A stretch of DNA of 14,983 nt. Source: CAZJQD01 sp964548165 [NCBI: uncultured bacterium]. Its GTDB lineage: Bacteria; UBA8481. Positions 1 through 7,700 of the stretch are shown here, piece by piece; positions within the stretch are counted from its first letter, which is position 1; each line of letters starts with the position of its first letter. Both the position numbers and the translations under genes were made by a program. Below the pieces are notes generated by a model. That model made no database searches. It was not told the origin of the DNA and worked only from the letters and a program-made list of their open reading frames with translations. The DNA lies in the NCBI GenBank assembly GCA_964548165.1, contig CAZJQD010000027.1:16169-31151 (forward strand). The letters are read 5' to 3'.

Positions 1-2451
1 CGCCCCAAGGCGGTCGTGATCGAGCACCGCGGGTTGACGAACTACATCGCGTGGGCGGCGAAGGTCTACGGGCAGGGCGAGCGCCTCGACTTCGCGTTCT
101 TCACGTCCCTGGCCTTCGACCTGACGGTCACCTCCATCTTCATGCCCCTCGTCTCGGGCGGGCGGATCGTGGTCTATCGCGAGGACGAAACTGATCGCAC
201 GCCCGTCGTGGTCCGCATCTTCCGCGAGCGCGCCGTCGAGATCGTCAAGCTGACGCCCGCGCATCTCTCGATGGTCCGCGATCTCGGCCTGGAGGGCGGC
301 CGCATCCGTCGTCTCATCCTCGGCGGCGAGGATCTCAAGACCGACCTCTGCCGCGCCGTGCACGAGGCCTTCGGCGGGGACATCGCGATCTTCAACGAGT
401 ATGGACCCACCGAGACCGTGGTCGGGTGCATGATCCACCGGTTCGATCCCGAGACCGATCGCGGGACATCGGTGCCCATCGGCAAGCCCGCCGACAACGT
501 CCGCCTCTATCTCCTCGATCGACACGGCGCTCCCGTGCCCGTGGGCGCCTCCGGCGAGATGTACGTCGGCGGTGACGGCGTCGGCCGCGAGTATCTCAAC
601 CGCCCCGACCTGACCGCCGAGCGGTTCCTCGCCGATCCCTTCCGCGCCGGTGGGAGGATGTATCGCACCGGCGACCTGGCGCGGTGGCGGCCAGACGGCG
701 TGATGGAGTATCTCGGGCGCGTCGATCACCAGGTCAAGATCCGCGGCCATCGCATCGAGCTCGACGAGGTCGCGGCGGTGCTGGGCGAGCACGAGGCCGT
801 GGCGGAGACCGTCGCGAGCGTCATCCTCCGCAAGGCGGTGAAACCCGCGGAGACCGAGGTGAAGCTCTGTGCCCGCTGTGGCCTCGCCTCCAACTACCCG
901 GGCGCCGTCTACGACGAGGAGGGAATCTGCGACACGTGTCGCGACTTCGAGCGCTACGCCGGGAAGGTGAAGGCCTACTTCCGCCGCCCCGAGGATTTCC
1001 TGGGGCTCATCGAGGCCGCGCGCCGGGCGGGCCGCGCCGCGGAATACGACGGCGTGGCGCTCGTCTCCGGCGGCAAGGACAGCTCCTACATGCTCTCCAA
1101 GCTCGTCGAGCAGGGCGTGCGCGTCATCGCCTACACGCTCGACCACGACTGGATCTCGGAGGAGGCGCGCGAGAACATCCGCCGGATAGCGGGCGACCTG
1201 GGCGTGCCCGTGATCTTCGATCGGACCGAGCACATGCCGGCCATATTTCGCGACAGCCTGGAGCGGCACGCCAACGTCTGTAACGGCTGCTTCAAGACTC
1301 TCTACACCCTCAGCATGAAGCTGGCGCGCGATCGCGGGATCCCGTTTGTCTTCACCGGGCTCTCGCGCGGCCAGTTCTTCGAGACGCGCCTCTCCAAGTT
1401 CTACCGCGCCCCGCGCTTCGACGCGGATCGGCTCGACGAGGCCGTCCTGGCCGCGCGGCGCGTCTACCACCGCGTCGACGACGCCGTGAAACAACTCCTC
1501 GACGTCGAGCCCTTCCTCGACGGAAAGATCTTCGACGAGGTCCACGTCGTCGACTTCTACCGCTACTTCGACGTCAGCATGGAGGAGCTCTACAAGCACC
1601 TCGAGACGCACGTCGGCTGGCGTCGTCCCACGGACACCGGCCGATCCACCAACTGCCTTATCAACGATCTCGGGATCTTCATGCACAAGCGCCTGCGCGG
1701 GTACCACAACTACGCCCTGCCCTACACGTGGGACGTCCGGATGGGGCACAAGAAGCGCGACGAGGCCCTCGAGGAACTCAACGACGAGATCGACGAGGCG
1801 GCGGTCCGCGAGATGGCGCGTCGCATCGGCTACGAGGAGCCCGCGAACCGCGCGGCCGAGGAGAAGTGTCTCGTTGCCTACTACGTCGCCAGGGCGGACG
1901 TGCCAGAGGCCGACCTTCGCGCCTACATGGCTCGGCGCGTGCCTCCGGCCATGGTCCCCGCGTACTTCGTCCGCGTGGAGTCCCTGCCCCTGACGCCCAA
2001 CGGCAAGGTGGATCGACGCGCGTTGCCCGCGCCCCGGGCCCTGAGGGCGGCGACGGAGGAGCGGATTCCGCCGCGAACGCCGGTGGAGTCGGCGCTGGCG
2101 CGCGCGTGGAGCGAAGCGCTGGGCGTTCCCGACCTCGGCGTGCGCGACAACTTCTGGACGCTCGGCGGCCACTCGCTCCTCGCGACGCAGGTCATCGCGC
2201 GGATCAGCGAGGACCTCGGCATCGAGCTCCCGCTCGGCGCGCTCTTCGACCACCCGACCATCGAGCAATTGGCCGCGCTGGTGCCGGCCGACGCGGCGGC
2301 TCGCAAAGAGGTTCGCGAAAGGGGCGGCGCGCCGGGAGGCGCATCGGCCGACGACCTCGAGAGCATCCTCGCGGAGCTGGAATCCATGACCGATGATGAG
2401 GCGGCCGCGAGGCTCGTGACGGCGAAGGCCGACGGAGGAGACGCGCGATGA
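1..2451 (+). CDS. NRPS, 3' part: Asn-type adenylation domain interrupted by a PP-loop domain, then carrier domain (5'-truncated)
   Basis: This is the C-terminal 816 residues of a nonribosomal peptide synthetase; the frame is open to the left edge and begins inside core motif A3, so the true start lies upstream. The adenylation domain shows A4 (AFDLT), A5 (NEYGPTE, around nt 394), A7 (YRTGDLARW), A8 ([10 protein letters not shown]) and A10 ([13 protein letters not shown], Lys codon at 2005). The pocket residues read D-L-T-K-I-G-E-V-G-K, one change from the classic asparagine code DLTKLGEVGK. Between A8 and A10 sits an extra domain of about 330 residues (listed separately). A carrier domain follows at about 2062-2280, with LGGHSLL and the phosphopantetheine Ser at codon 2173. 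A short acidic tail ([17 protein letters not shown]) ends the protein and may help it dock to the next synthetase. No condensation domain is visible because the 5' end is missing, so whether this is a loading module is unknown. The stop overlaps the start of the next gene. Confidence 0.96.
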   Translation, partial: RPKAVVIEHRGLTNYIAWAAKVYGQGERLDFAFFTSLAFDLTVTSIFMPLVSGGRIVVYREDETDRTPVVVRIFRERAVEIVKLTPAHLSMVRDLGLEGGRIRRLILGGEDLKTDLCRAVHEAFGGDIAIFNEYGPTETVVGCMIHRFDPETDRGTSVPIGKPADNVRLYLLDRHGAPVPVGASGEMYVGGDGVGREYLNRPDLTAERFLADPFRAGGRMYRTGDLARWRPDGVMEYLGRVDHQVKIRGHRIELDEVAAVLGEHEAVAETVASVILRKAVKPAETEVKLCARCGLASNYPGAVYDEEGICDTCRDFERYAGKVKAYFRRPEDFLGLIEAARRAGRAAEYDGVALVSGGKDSSYMLSKLVEQGVRVIAYTLDHDWISEEARENIRRIAGDLGVPVIFDRTEHMPAIFRDSLERHANVCNGCFKTLYTLSMKLARDRGIPFVFTGLSRGQFFETRLSKFYRAPRFDADRLDEAVLAARRVYHRVDDAVKQLLDVEPFLDGKIFDEVHVVDFYRYFDVSMEELYKHLETHVGWRRPTDTGRSTNCLINDLGIFMHKRLRGYHNYALPYTWDVRMGHKKRDEALEELNDEIDEAAVREMARRIGYEEPANRAAEEKCLVAYYVARADVPEADLRAYMARRVPPAMVPAYFVRVESLPLTPNGKVDRRALPAPRALRAATEERIPPRTPVESALARAWSEALGVPDLGVRDNFWTLGGHSLLATQVIARISEDLGIELPLGALFDHPTIEQLAALVPADAAARKEVRERGGAPGGASADDLESILAELESMTDDEAAARLVTAKADGGDAR
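862..1845 (+). other. PP-loop ATP-pyrophosphatase domain inserted in the adenylation domain
   Basis: This in-frame insert (residues about 288-615 of the visible protein) belongs by motif to the adenine-nucleotide alpha-hydrolase/PP-loop superfamily, which adenylates a carbonyl or amide oxygen using ATP. In order it has a zinc-ribbon-like CxxC...CxxC (Cys codons at 868, 877, 928 and 937), the PP-loop SGGKDSS (1066-1086), a second CxxC (VCNGC, 1279 and 1288), the segment [13 protein letters not shown], and a conserved-looking [15 protein letters not shown] with Cys at 1654. It ends with [13 protein letters not shown] and GYEEP. The ribbon/PP-loop order resembles N-acetyl-sugar amidotransferases (PseA/WbpG type), which turn acetamido into acetamidino. 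The CxxC plus distal Cys after the PP-loop resembles TtcA/TtuA thiolases, which hold a [4Fe-4S] cluster. No stop or frameshift separates it from the A domain. The likely role is tailoring of the carrier-bound Asn, to amidine or thioamide. Family membership is firm; the reaction is inference. Confidence 0.88.
2434..2440 (+). promoter_or_regulatory. Ribosome binding site of the Cache-channel gene
   Basis: GGAGGAG lies 7 nt before the ATG at 2448, inside the last codons of the upstream NRPS gene. It is the clearest Shine-Dalgarno sequence seen at a start in this window and fixes the start of the membrane protein. Together with the 4-bp ATGA overlap it argues for translational coupling. Confidence 0.85.
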
Positions 2452-4565
2452 GCTCGGAACTGAGACCCTGGCGGATGTTTCCTCGTCCCCGCGTGCTGCT
2501 CTTCGGTGTCTCGATACTCCTGGTGATCCTCCTGGCCGTGCAGGCCTTCTACTACGTCACCGCTAGCCGAACCGCGGAGCTGGTGGCGCGGGCCGAGATC
2601 GAGGAGGCGACGCGGGAGGCCGTCGCCGGGATCGATGCCTACCTGGCCTCGTGCATGAAGGCGGCCGACGACTTCGCGGCCGAGCTTACAGCTCATCCGG
2701 CCCGCGATCGCGCCTCGCTCGAGAAGCGCATGACCGCCTTCCTGGCCGCCCGCGAGGACGTCTATGGATCCACGGTCTCATATCGGCCCGGCGCGGGGCC
2801 GGCGGGTACCGGCCGCTACGCGCCGTACATCTACCATGACACCGATCGCATGCGCTTCCTCCAGCTCGAGGACGCCTACGAGTATGAGACCAAGGACTGG
2901 TTCGTGGAGCCCATGAAGGGCGGGAGCCGGTGGACGGAGCCCTACTTTGACGAGGCCCTCTCCGCCTTGATGGTCACCTACTCCACCCGCTTCTACGACC
3001 GGGATGCGACGACGGGGGAGACGCGACCCGCCGGCGTCGTCACGGTCGACATCACCATGGATCAGCTCGTCGGCATTCTCGAGGCGATCGATCTCGGTCC
3101 CAGTGGTTACCCCGCGCTGACGACCGGCACGGGCCGCTACCTCTATCACCCGACCTCCGAATACGTGGCCAAGGGCCAGACCCTGGACCAGGTGGGGCAG
3201 GCGAGCAACGATCAGAGCCGCATTCTCCTCGCGGAGAAGGTCCGGCGCGGCGAGAGCGGCGTGCTGGACCATCGCAGTGTCACGACCGGCCGCAGTGCCT
3301 GGCTCTTCTACGCGCCCATTCCCTCGACCGGCTGGTCGCTCCAGAACACCTTTACCCGCGACGCGATCCCGGTCGACGCCGACGCCGTCCGTCGATCGCT
3401 CGTCATCATCATCGTTATCGCCGTGCTCCTCGTGATGGTCGCCGGCGGATTGATCGTTCACGTGGAGAACGGGGAGCCGCAGTGCCTCAAGCGCTACGCG
3501 GTCTTCGTCCTGTTGGCCCTGGTTGCGGGCGTCGGTTTCATCTGGAAGGCAGCGCTGGATTATCCCCCGGCGCGAGCCGCGGGCCAGGCCACGCCCATTC
3601 TCTCCCGCTCCACGCTTGCGCATCTCCAGAAGGATTTCGTGGAGCTCTGCAGGACGAACAACCTCCAGCCGCCCTCGTTCGTGCCCACGGGGCTCTACAT
3701 CGACGCCATCCGGTTCGAGTCGCCGAACGACATCGTCCTCTCCGGCCACATTTGGCAGAAGTATTCCGTGCGCGAGCACGCGCACCTCCAGCGCGGCATC
3801 GCGTTTCCGGGGGCGGAGAGGGTGGACCTGGTGGAGGTTTATCGCGGGACGCTGGGCGGCGAGGAACTGGTGCGCTGGCGATTCTCCGTGACGCTTCGCG
3901 AGAAGATGGACTACACCAGGTATCCGATCGACGAGGGGGCCGTGCGGTTCATCATCCTGCACAAGGATCTCAACCATAATGTCGTCCTCGTGCCCGACGT
4001 CGCGTCGTATCGCATCCTGACGCCGACCCTCCTGCCCGGCGTCGCGCCCTCGGCCTTCGCCCCCGGCTGGCTCTTCCGCGCGACGAACTTCGCGCTCGTC
4101 AGGCAGGCGCGCGGCACCTCCTTCGGCGAGCATTCCTCGGTCAGCAAGGAGAACTTCCCCGCGCTTGCCTTCGATATCCGCATGCGCCGCGACTTCGTCA
4201 ACGCGTTCATCTCCAGCCTGACGCCGCTCCTCGTGGTCGGCATCATGCTCTTCACCATCCTCTGCATCGCTCACCAGATCGACATCGGCCGGTTCCTCAG
4301 CATCTGCGTCGGGATGTTCTTCGTCATCACCTTCAATCACCTCGACGTCCGGCGCCGGATCGCGGCGCAGGAGATCTTCTACCTGGAGTGGTTCTACTTC
4401 CTCATCTACGCGCTGATCCTCTGCGTCAGCCTCGTGGCCATCTTCGTCCATGCCAAGGAGAAGCCGCGGATCGTGGCCTGGCGCAACAACGTCATCGCCA
4501 AGCTCCTCTACTGGCCCGTGCTCGCCGGTGTCCTCTTCCTCGCGACCGCGATCTACTTCGCCTAG
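2448..4565 (+). CDS. Cache-domain / pentameric ligand-gated ion channel-like fusion protein
   Basis: A 705-residue inner-membrane protein with about seven membrane segments. TM1 (about 16-37) is followed by a periplasmic dCache-like sensor domain (about 38-314) carrying KDWFVEP (149-155), WTEPYFDE (162-169) and VVTVDIT with Asp201, the usual Cache ligand-pocket strip. TM2 (318-338) and TM3 (350-366) flank a short cytoplasmic loop. A beta-rich extracytoplasmic domain (about 388-583) then shows features of pentameric ligand-gated channels: [13 protein letters not shown] at its start (411-423), TRYPIDEG (YPID 492-495) at the Pro-loop position, PGW (Trp541), and a basic pre-M1 stretch RMRRDF. Four helices follow: M1 with Pro593 (about 584-608), M2 (615-634, ending ITFNHL), M3 (643-667) and M4 (683-704), with an outside C terminus. 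From memory this lines up with GLIC at RRYPFDSQ, LTGWDI, the M1 Pro and IAFN. No HAMP, kinase or MCP output domain is present. The ATG overlaps the NRPS stop (ATGA). The Cache part is clear; the channel assignment rests on motif and topology matches, without a computed alignment. Confidence 0.82.
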   Translation: MSSELRPWRMFPRPRVLLFGVSILLVILLAVQAFYYVTASRTAELVARAEIEEATREAVAGIDAYLASCMKAADDFAAELTAHPARDRASLEKRMTAFLAAREDVYGSTVSYRPGAGPAGTGRYAPYIYHDTDRMRFLQLEDAYEYETKDWFVEPMKGGSRWTEPYFDEALSALMVTYSTRFYDRDATTGETRPAGVVTVDITMDQLVGILEAIDLGPSGYPALTTGTGRYLYHPTSEYVAKGQTLDQVGQASNDQSRILLAEKVRRGESGVLDHRSVTTGRSAWLFYAPIPSTGWSLQNTFTRDAIPVDADAVRRSLVIIIVIAVLLVMVAGGLIVHVENGEPQCLKRYAVFVLLALVAGVGFIWKAALDYPPARAAGQATPILSRSTLAHLQKDFVELCRTNNLQPPSFVPTGLYIDAIRFESPNDIVLSGHIWQKYSVREHAHLQRGIAFPGAERVDLVEVYRGTLGGEELVRWRFSVTLREKMDYTRYPIDEGAVRFIILHKDLNHNVVLVPDVASYRILTPTLLPGVAPSAFAPGWLFRATNFALVRQARGTSFGEHSSVSKENFPALAFDIRMRRDFVNAFISSLTPLLVVGIMLFTILCIAHQIDIGRFLSICVGMFFVITFNHLDVRRRIAAQEIFYLEWFYFLIYALILCVSLVAIFVHAKEKPRIVAWRNNVIAKLLYWPVLAGVLFLATAIYFA

Positions 4566-4791
4566 TTCGACGCATTCATGGATTCGCACCACGGAGACCA
4601 CGGGGACCACGGAGGTATGCATAAGAGGAGAATCCTGACGAGCAGGATGAACCACGCCTGTTGCTGCAGATGGTCGCTGATACGGCGGCAGATTGAAGCG
4701 GGGATATTCTTGAATCCTTGCTCTGTATGGACCTCCTCCGTGGTCCCCGTGGTCTCCGTGTTGGTATCGGGCGAATGATTCGGGCTGGTTC
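4566..4791. other. Intergenic gap between the channel gene and the large NRPS gene
   Basis: This 226-bp gap holds the inverted-repeat element described separately. Short open frames across it follow the repeat and have no ribosome binding site, so I call no gene. I see no clear sigma-70 promoter and no classic stem-loop plus T-run terminator. Whether the large NRPS gene is co-transcribed with the first two genes cannot be read from the sequence; all three are on the same strand. Confidence 0.7.
4587..4763. repeat. MITE/REP-like intergenic element with CCACGGAG inverted termini
   Basis: Two 26-bp arms, 4590-4615 and 4735-4760, are perfect reverse complements separated by 119 bp. Similarity extends a few bases outward with mismatches. 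Each arm is built from three 9-bp units of the form CCACGGRGR (4589-4597, 4598-4606, 4607-4615 in the left arm). The spacer contains AATCCTGACGAGCAGGAT and CAGATGGTCGCTGATACGG, and is less GC-rich than the flanking genes. CCACGGAG-type repeats with CAGAT-rich centres are, as I recall, dispersed between genes in several GC-rich environmental phyla. The element encodes no transposase, so if mobile it would be non-autonomous. It could fold into a long hairpin in the transcript. Confidence 0.82.
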
Positions 4792-7700
4792 GTGACTCCG
4801 GAATCCGATCTCGAGCGGCGGCTGGCCGCGCTATCACCGGAGAAGCGCGCGCTCCTGGAGGCGCGCCTGGGGCGGGCGCCGGGGAAGTCGCAAACGCCGA
4901 CGGGCGCGTCGGGGCCCGCGGAGCGCGTTCAAAGGGGCGAGCGCCCTCCCGAGCCGCCGCTCACCTTCCCACAAGAGAGGCTCTGGCTCATCGAGCGGAT
5001 CGAGGGCGCCTCGGCGACTTACAACATTCCGCTCGCGGTGCGCCTCAAGGGCGTCGTCTCGCCCGAGGTCATCCGCGAGTCGCTGTTGACCATCGTGAAT
5101 CGGCACGAGGTCCTGAGGACGAGCTTTCCGGAGTCGGAGTCGGGCGTGCCCTGGCAGAAGATCGCCGAGGAGCCCGACCTGGAGTGGTCGACGTTCGATC
5201 TGAGGGGACGGGACTCACTCGTCCGCGCGGACGAGCTGGAACGTCATCTCGAGAGCGAGGCGCGGCGCCCCTTCGACCTGGCGCACGGGCCGATCCTGCG
5301 CGCCGCCGTCATCCGCCTACGGGACGACGAGTGCGTGCTCGTGGTGGTGGTGCATCACATGGCCGCCGACGGCGCCACCGCCGGGATCCTCCTCAAGGAG
5401 TTGCGGGAATGCCTCGGGGCTTTCCTCGAGGGACGACGCCCCGACCTGCCCGCGCTCACGGCGCAGGTCGCCGATGTCGCGCTCTGGGAACGGCAACGCG
5501 CGGGCGAGGCAGGTCCCGCCGGTACGCGTCTCAAGGCGCAGATCGACTGGTGGCGCGAGCGGCTCGAGGACGCGCCGCCCTCGCTCGACCTTCCCACCGA
5601 TCATCCCCGACCCGTCGTCGCGGGCCGACGCGGCGCCACGGTGCGGTTCCGGATCCCGCAGGAGGTCGCCTCGGGACTGCAGGTTCTGGCCGCCCACGAG
5701 AATGCCAGCCTCTTCATGGGCCTCCTCGCCGCCTACGGCGCGCTCCTCCAACGGTGGACGGGCGGGGAGGACCTCGTGATCGGCACGCCGGTGGCGCGAC
5801 GCCCACCCGGGTGCGAACGGTTGATCGGTTTCTTCGTCAACACGCTCGCTCTCCGCCTCGATCTCTCGGCCGGTCCGACGTTTCGGGAACTGCTCGGCCG
5901 ATCCCGGCGCACGGCGCTGGAGGCTTTCGATCACCAGGACGTGCCCTTCGAGAAGCTCGTCGAGGAGCTCAACCCTGCCCGCGATCCGGGCCGCACGCCC
6001 TTCTTCCAGTCCGTGCTGGCGGTCCAGGCCGGGTCCGAGATGCGGCTCGACCTGCCCGGTGTTAGGGTCTCGCCCGTGCCCGTCGACACCGGGACGACCA
6101 AGTTCGATCTCACGATGGTGCTGGAGCCGTCGTCGAACGGGATCGAGGGTATCGTCGAGTTCAGCCGGGATCTCTTCGATCCCGGGACGATGCGGCGTTT
6201 TGCCGAAGCGTTCGTGCTCCTGGTCACCGCTGCCGTCGAGGCGCCCGATCGCCCCATCGCGTCGCTGGAGGTTCTTTCCAGGAACGAGAAGGCCTCCATC
6301 CTCGGCGCGTGGCGCGGATCGGCCGTGCCGTATCCACGGGACAGGGGCGTGCACGAGCTCTTCGAGGAGCAGGTGGCGTTGCGGCCCGAGGCCGTGGCCC
6401 TCGTCAACACGACGGGGACCTGGAGCTATGGACGGCTGAACGCGGCGGCCAATCGTGTCGCACACGACCTGGCGCGGCGCGGTGTCTCCGCGGGTGAAGT
6501 GATCGCGATCGCGGGGGAGCGAACAGCCGAGACGATCGCGGCCATTCTCGCGACGCTCAAGGTGGGCGCCGTCTACCTCCCGTTTGAGACCGCCACGCCG
6601 CGGAAGCGGCTCGAGGCCATCTTCGCGCTGGCCGGAGTGCGTCGCGTCCTGGCGCGCGTCGACGCGTTCTCGGGCCCGGATCTGGAACTGCCGGACGGGA
6701 TGGAGCGGATTCCGATCGATGTCGACGCCTCCGACGCGGATCCCGGGACCCCTGCCGTGTCGACGGGTGGCTCGCCCCCCGCGCGCGGCGCGGCGCCCGC
6801 GTACGTGATGTTCACCTCGGGGTCGACGGGCGAGCCCAAGGGCTCCCGCATTCCGCACCGCGCGATCATTCGTCTCGTCCGCGGCTCGGATTTCATCCGC
6901 ATGGACGAGACGGAGACGTTCCTCCTCCTCGCGCCCCTCTCCTTCGACGCCTCGACGCTCGAGATCTGGGCGCCGCTCCTCAACGGCGGCCGGCTCGCGC
7001 TCGCGCCCCCGGGTGCGCAAACAGGCGCGCACACGGGGGCCCACGCGGGCGCGCTCTCCCTCTCCGAGATAGCCGCCGCGATCCGGGAGTACGAGGTCAC
7101 CACGCTCTGGCTGACCTCCGGTCTCTTCAGCCTCATGGTCGACGAGCGTCTCGAGGATCTCGGTCGCCTGCGCCAGCTCCTCGCCGGCGGCGACGTCCTC
7201 TCGGTCGCGCATGTGAATCGCCTGCTCGCCCAGCATCCACGCGTCCGCTTCGTCAACGGATACGGCCCCACCGAGAACACCACCTTCACCTGTTGCCACG
7301 TCGCCGATCCCGGCCGCCCGTACACCAGGCCCGTGCCCATCGGTCGGCCGATCGCCAACACGTACGTGCTCATCCTCGACGCTCACGGCGCGCTCTCGCC
7401 CGTGGGCGTGCCCGGTGAACTCTACGCCGGCGGGGATGGGCTCGCCCTGGACTACATCGGGCGCACCGATCTCACGGCCGAGCGATTCGTGCCGGATCCG
7501 TTCGCGGACGATCCGGGAGCGCGTCTCTATCGCACCGGTGACCGCGTCCGCTGGACGAGCGACGGGGAGATCGAGTTCCTCGGCCGGTTCGATACCCAGG
7601 TCAAGCTGCGCGGGTTCCGGATCGAGCCCGGCGAGATCGAGGCCGTGATCGCGAGAGACCCGGGCGTTCGCGAGGCCGCCGTGCTGGTGCGCGAGGATCA

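Noticed and set aside
16-18. GTG as the start of the first gene
   Set aside because: The frame is open to base 1 and the residues before it (RPKAV) are the tail of A-domain motif A3, so the gene starts upstream of the window.
862-1845. Insert as an asparagine synthetase B-type glutamine amidotransferase
   Set aside because: There is no N-terminal catalytic Cys glutaminase domain. The cysteine pattern and PP-loop context fit the thiolase and sugar-amidotransferase groups better.
1-2451. Frameshift or fusion artefact joining two genes
   Set aside because: The A domain is complete on both sides of the insert (A8 before, A10 and carrier after) in one frame, as in other interrupted A domains. 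A chimera would not restore the A domain.
4589-4615. 9-bp tandem units as a CRISPR-like array
   Set aside because: The units are contiguous with no spacers, and no cas gene is present.
2778-4655. Long open frame on the minus strand, opposite the Cache-channel gene
   Set aside because: Its translation is low-complexity and charged without motifs, and the + strand frame has clear domains and a strong RBS. It is a GC-rich codon shadow.
4590-4760. Inverted arms as an intrinsic transcription terminator
   Set aside because: The 119-base loop is too long and no T-run follows the right arm. A repeat element explains it better.
4578-4778. Small + strand frame (MDSHHGDHGDHGG...) across the gap
   Set aside because: It is the translation of the inverted-repeat element, has no ribosome binding site and ends inside the gap.
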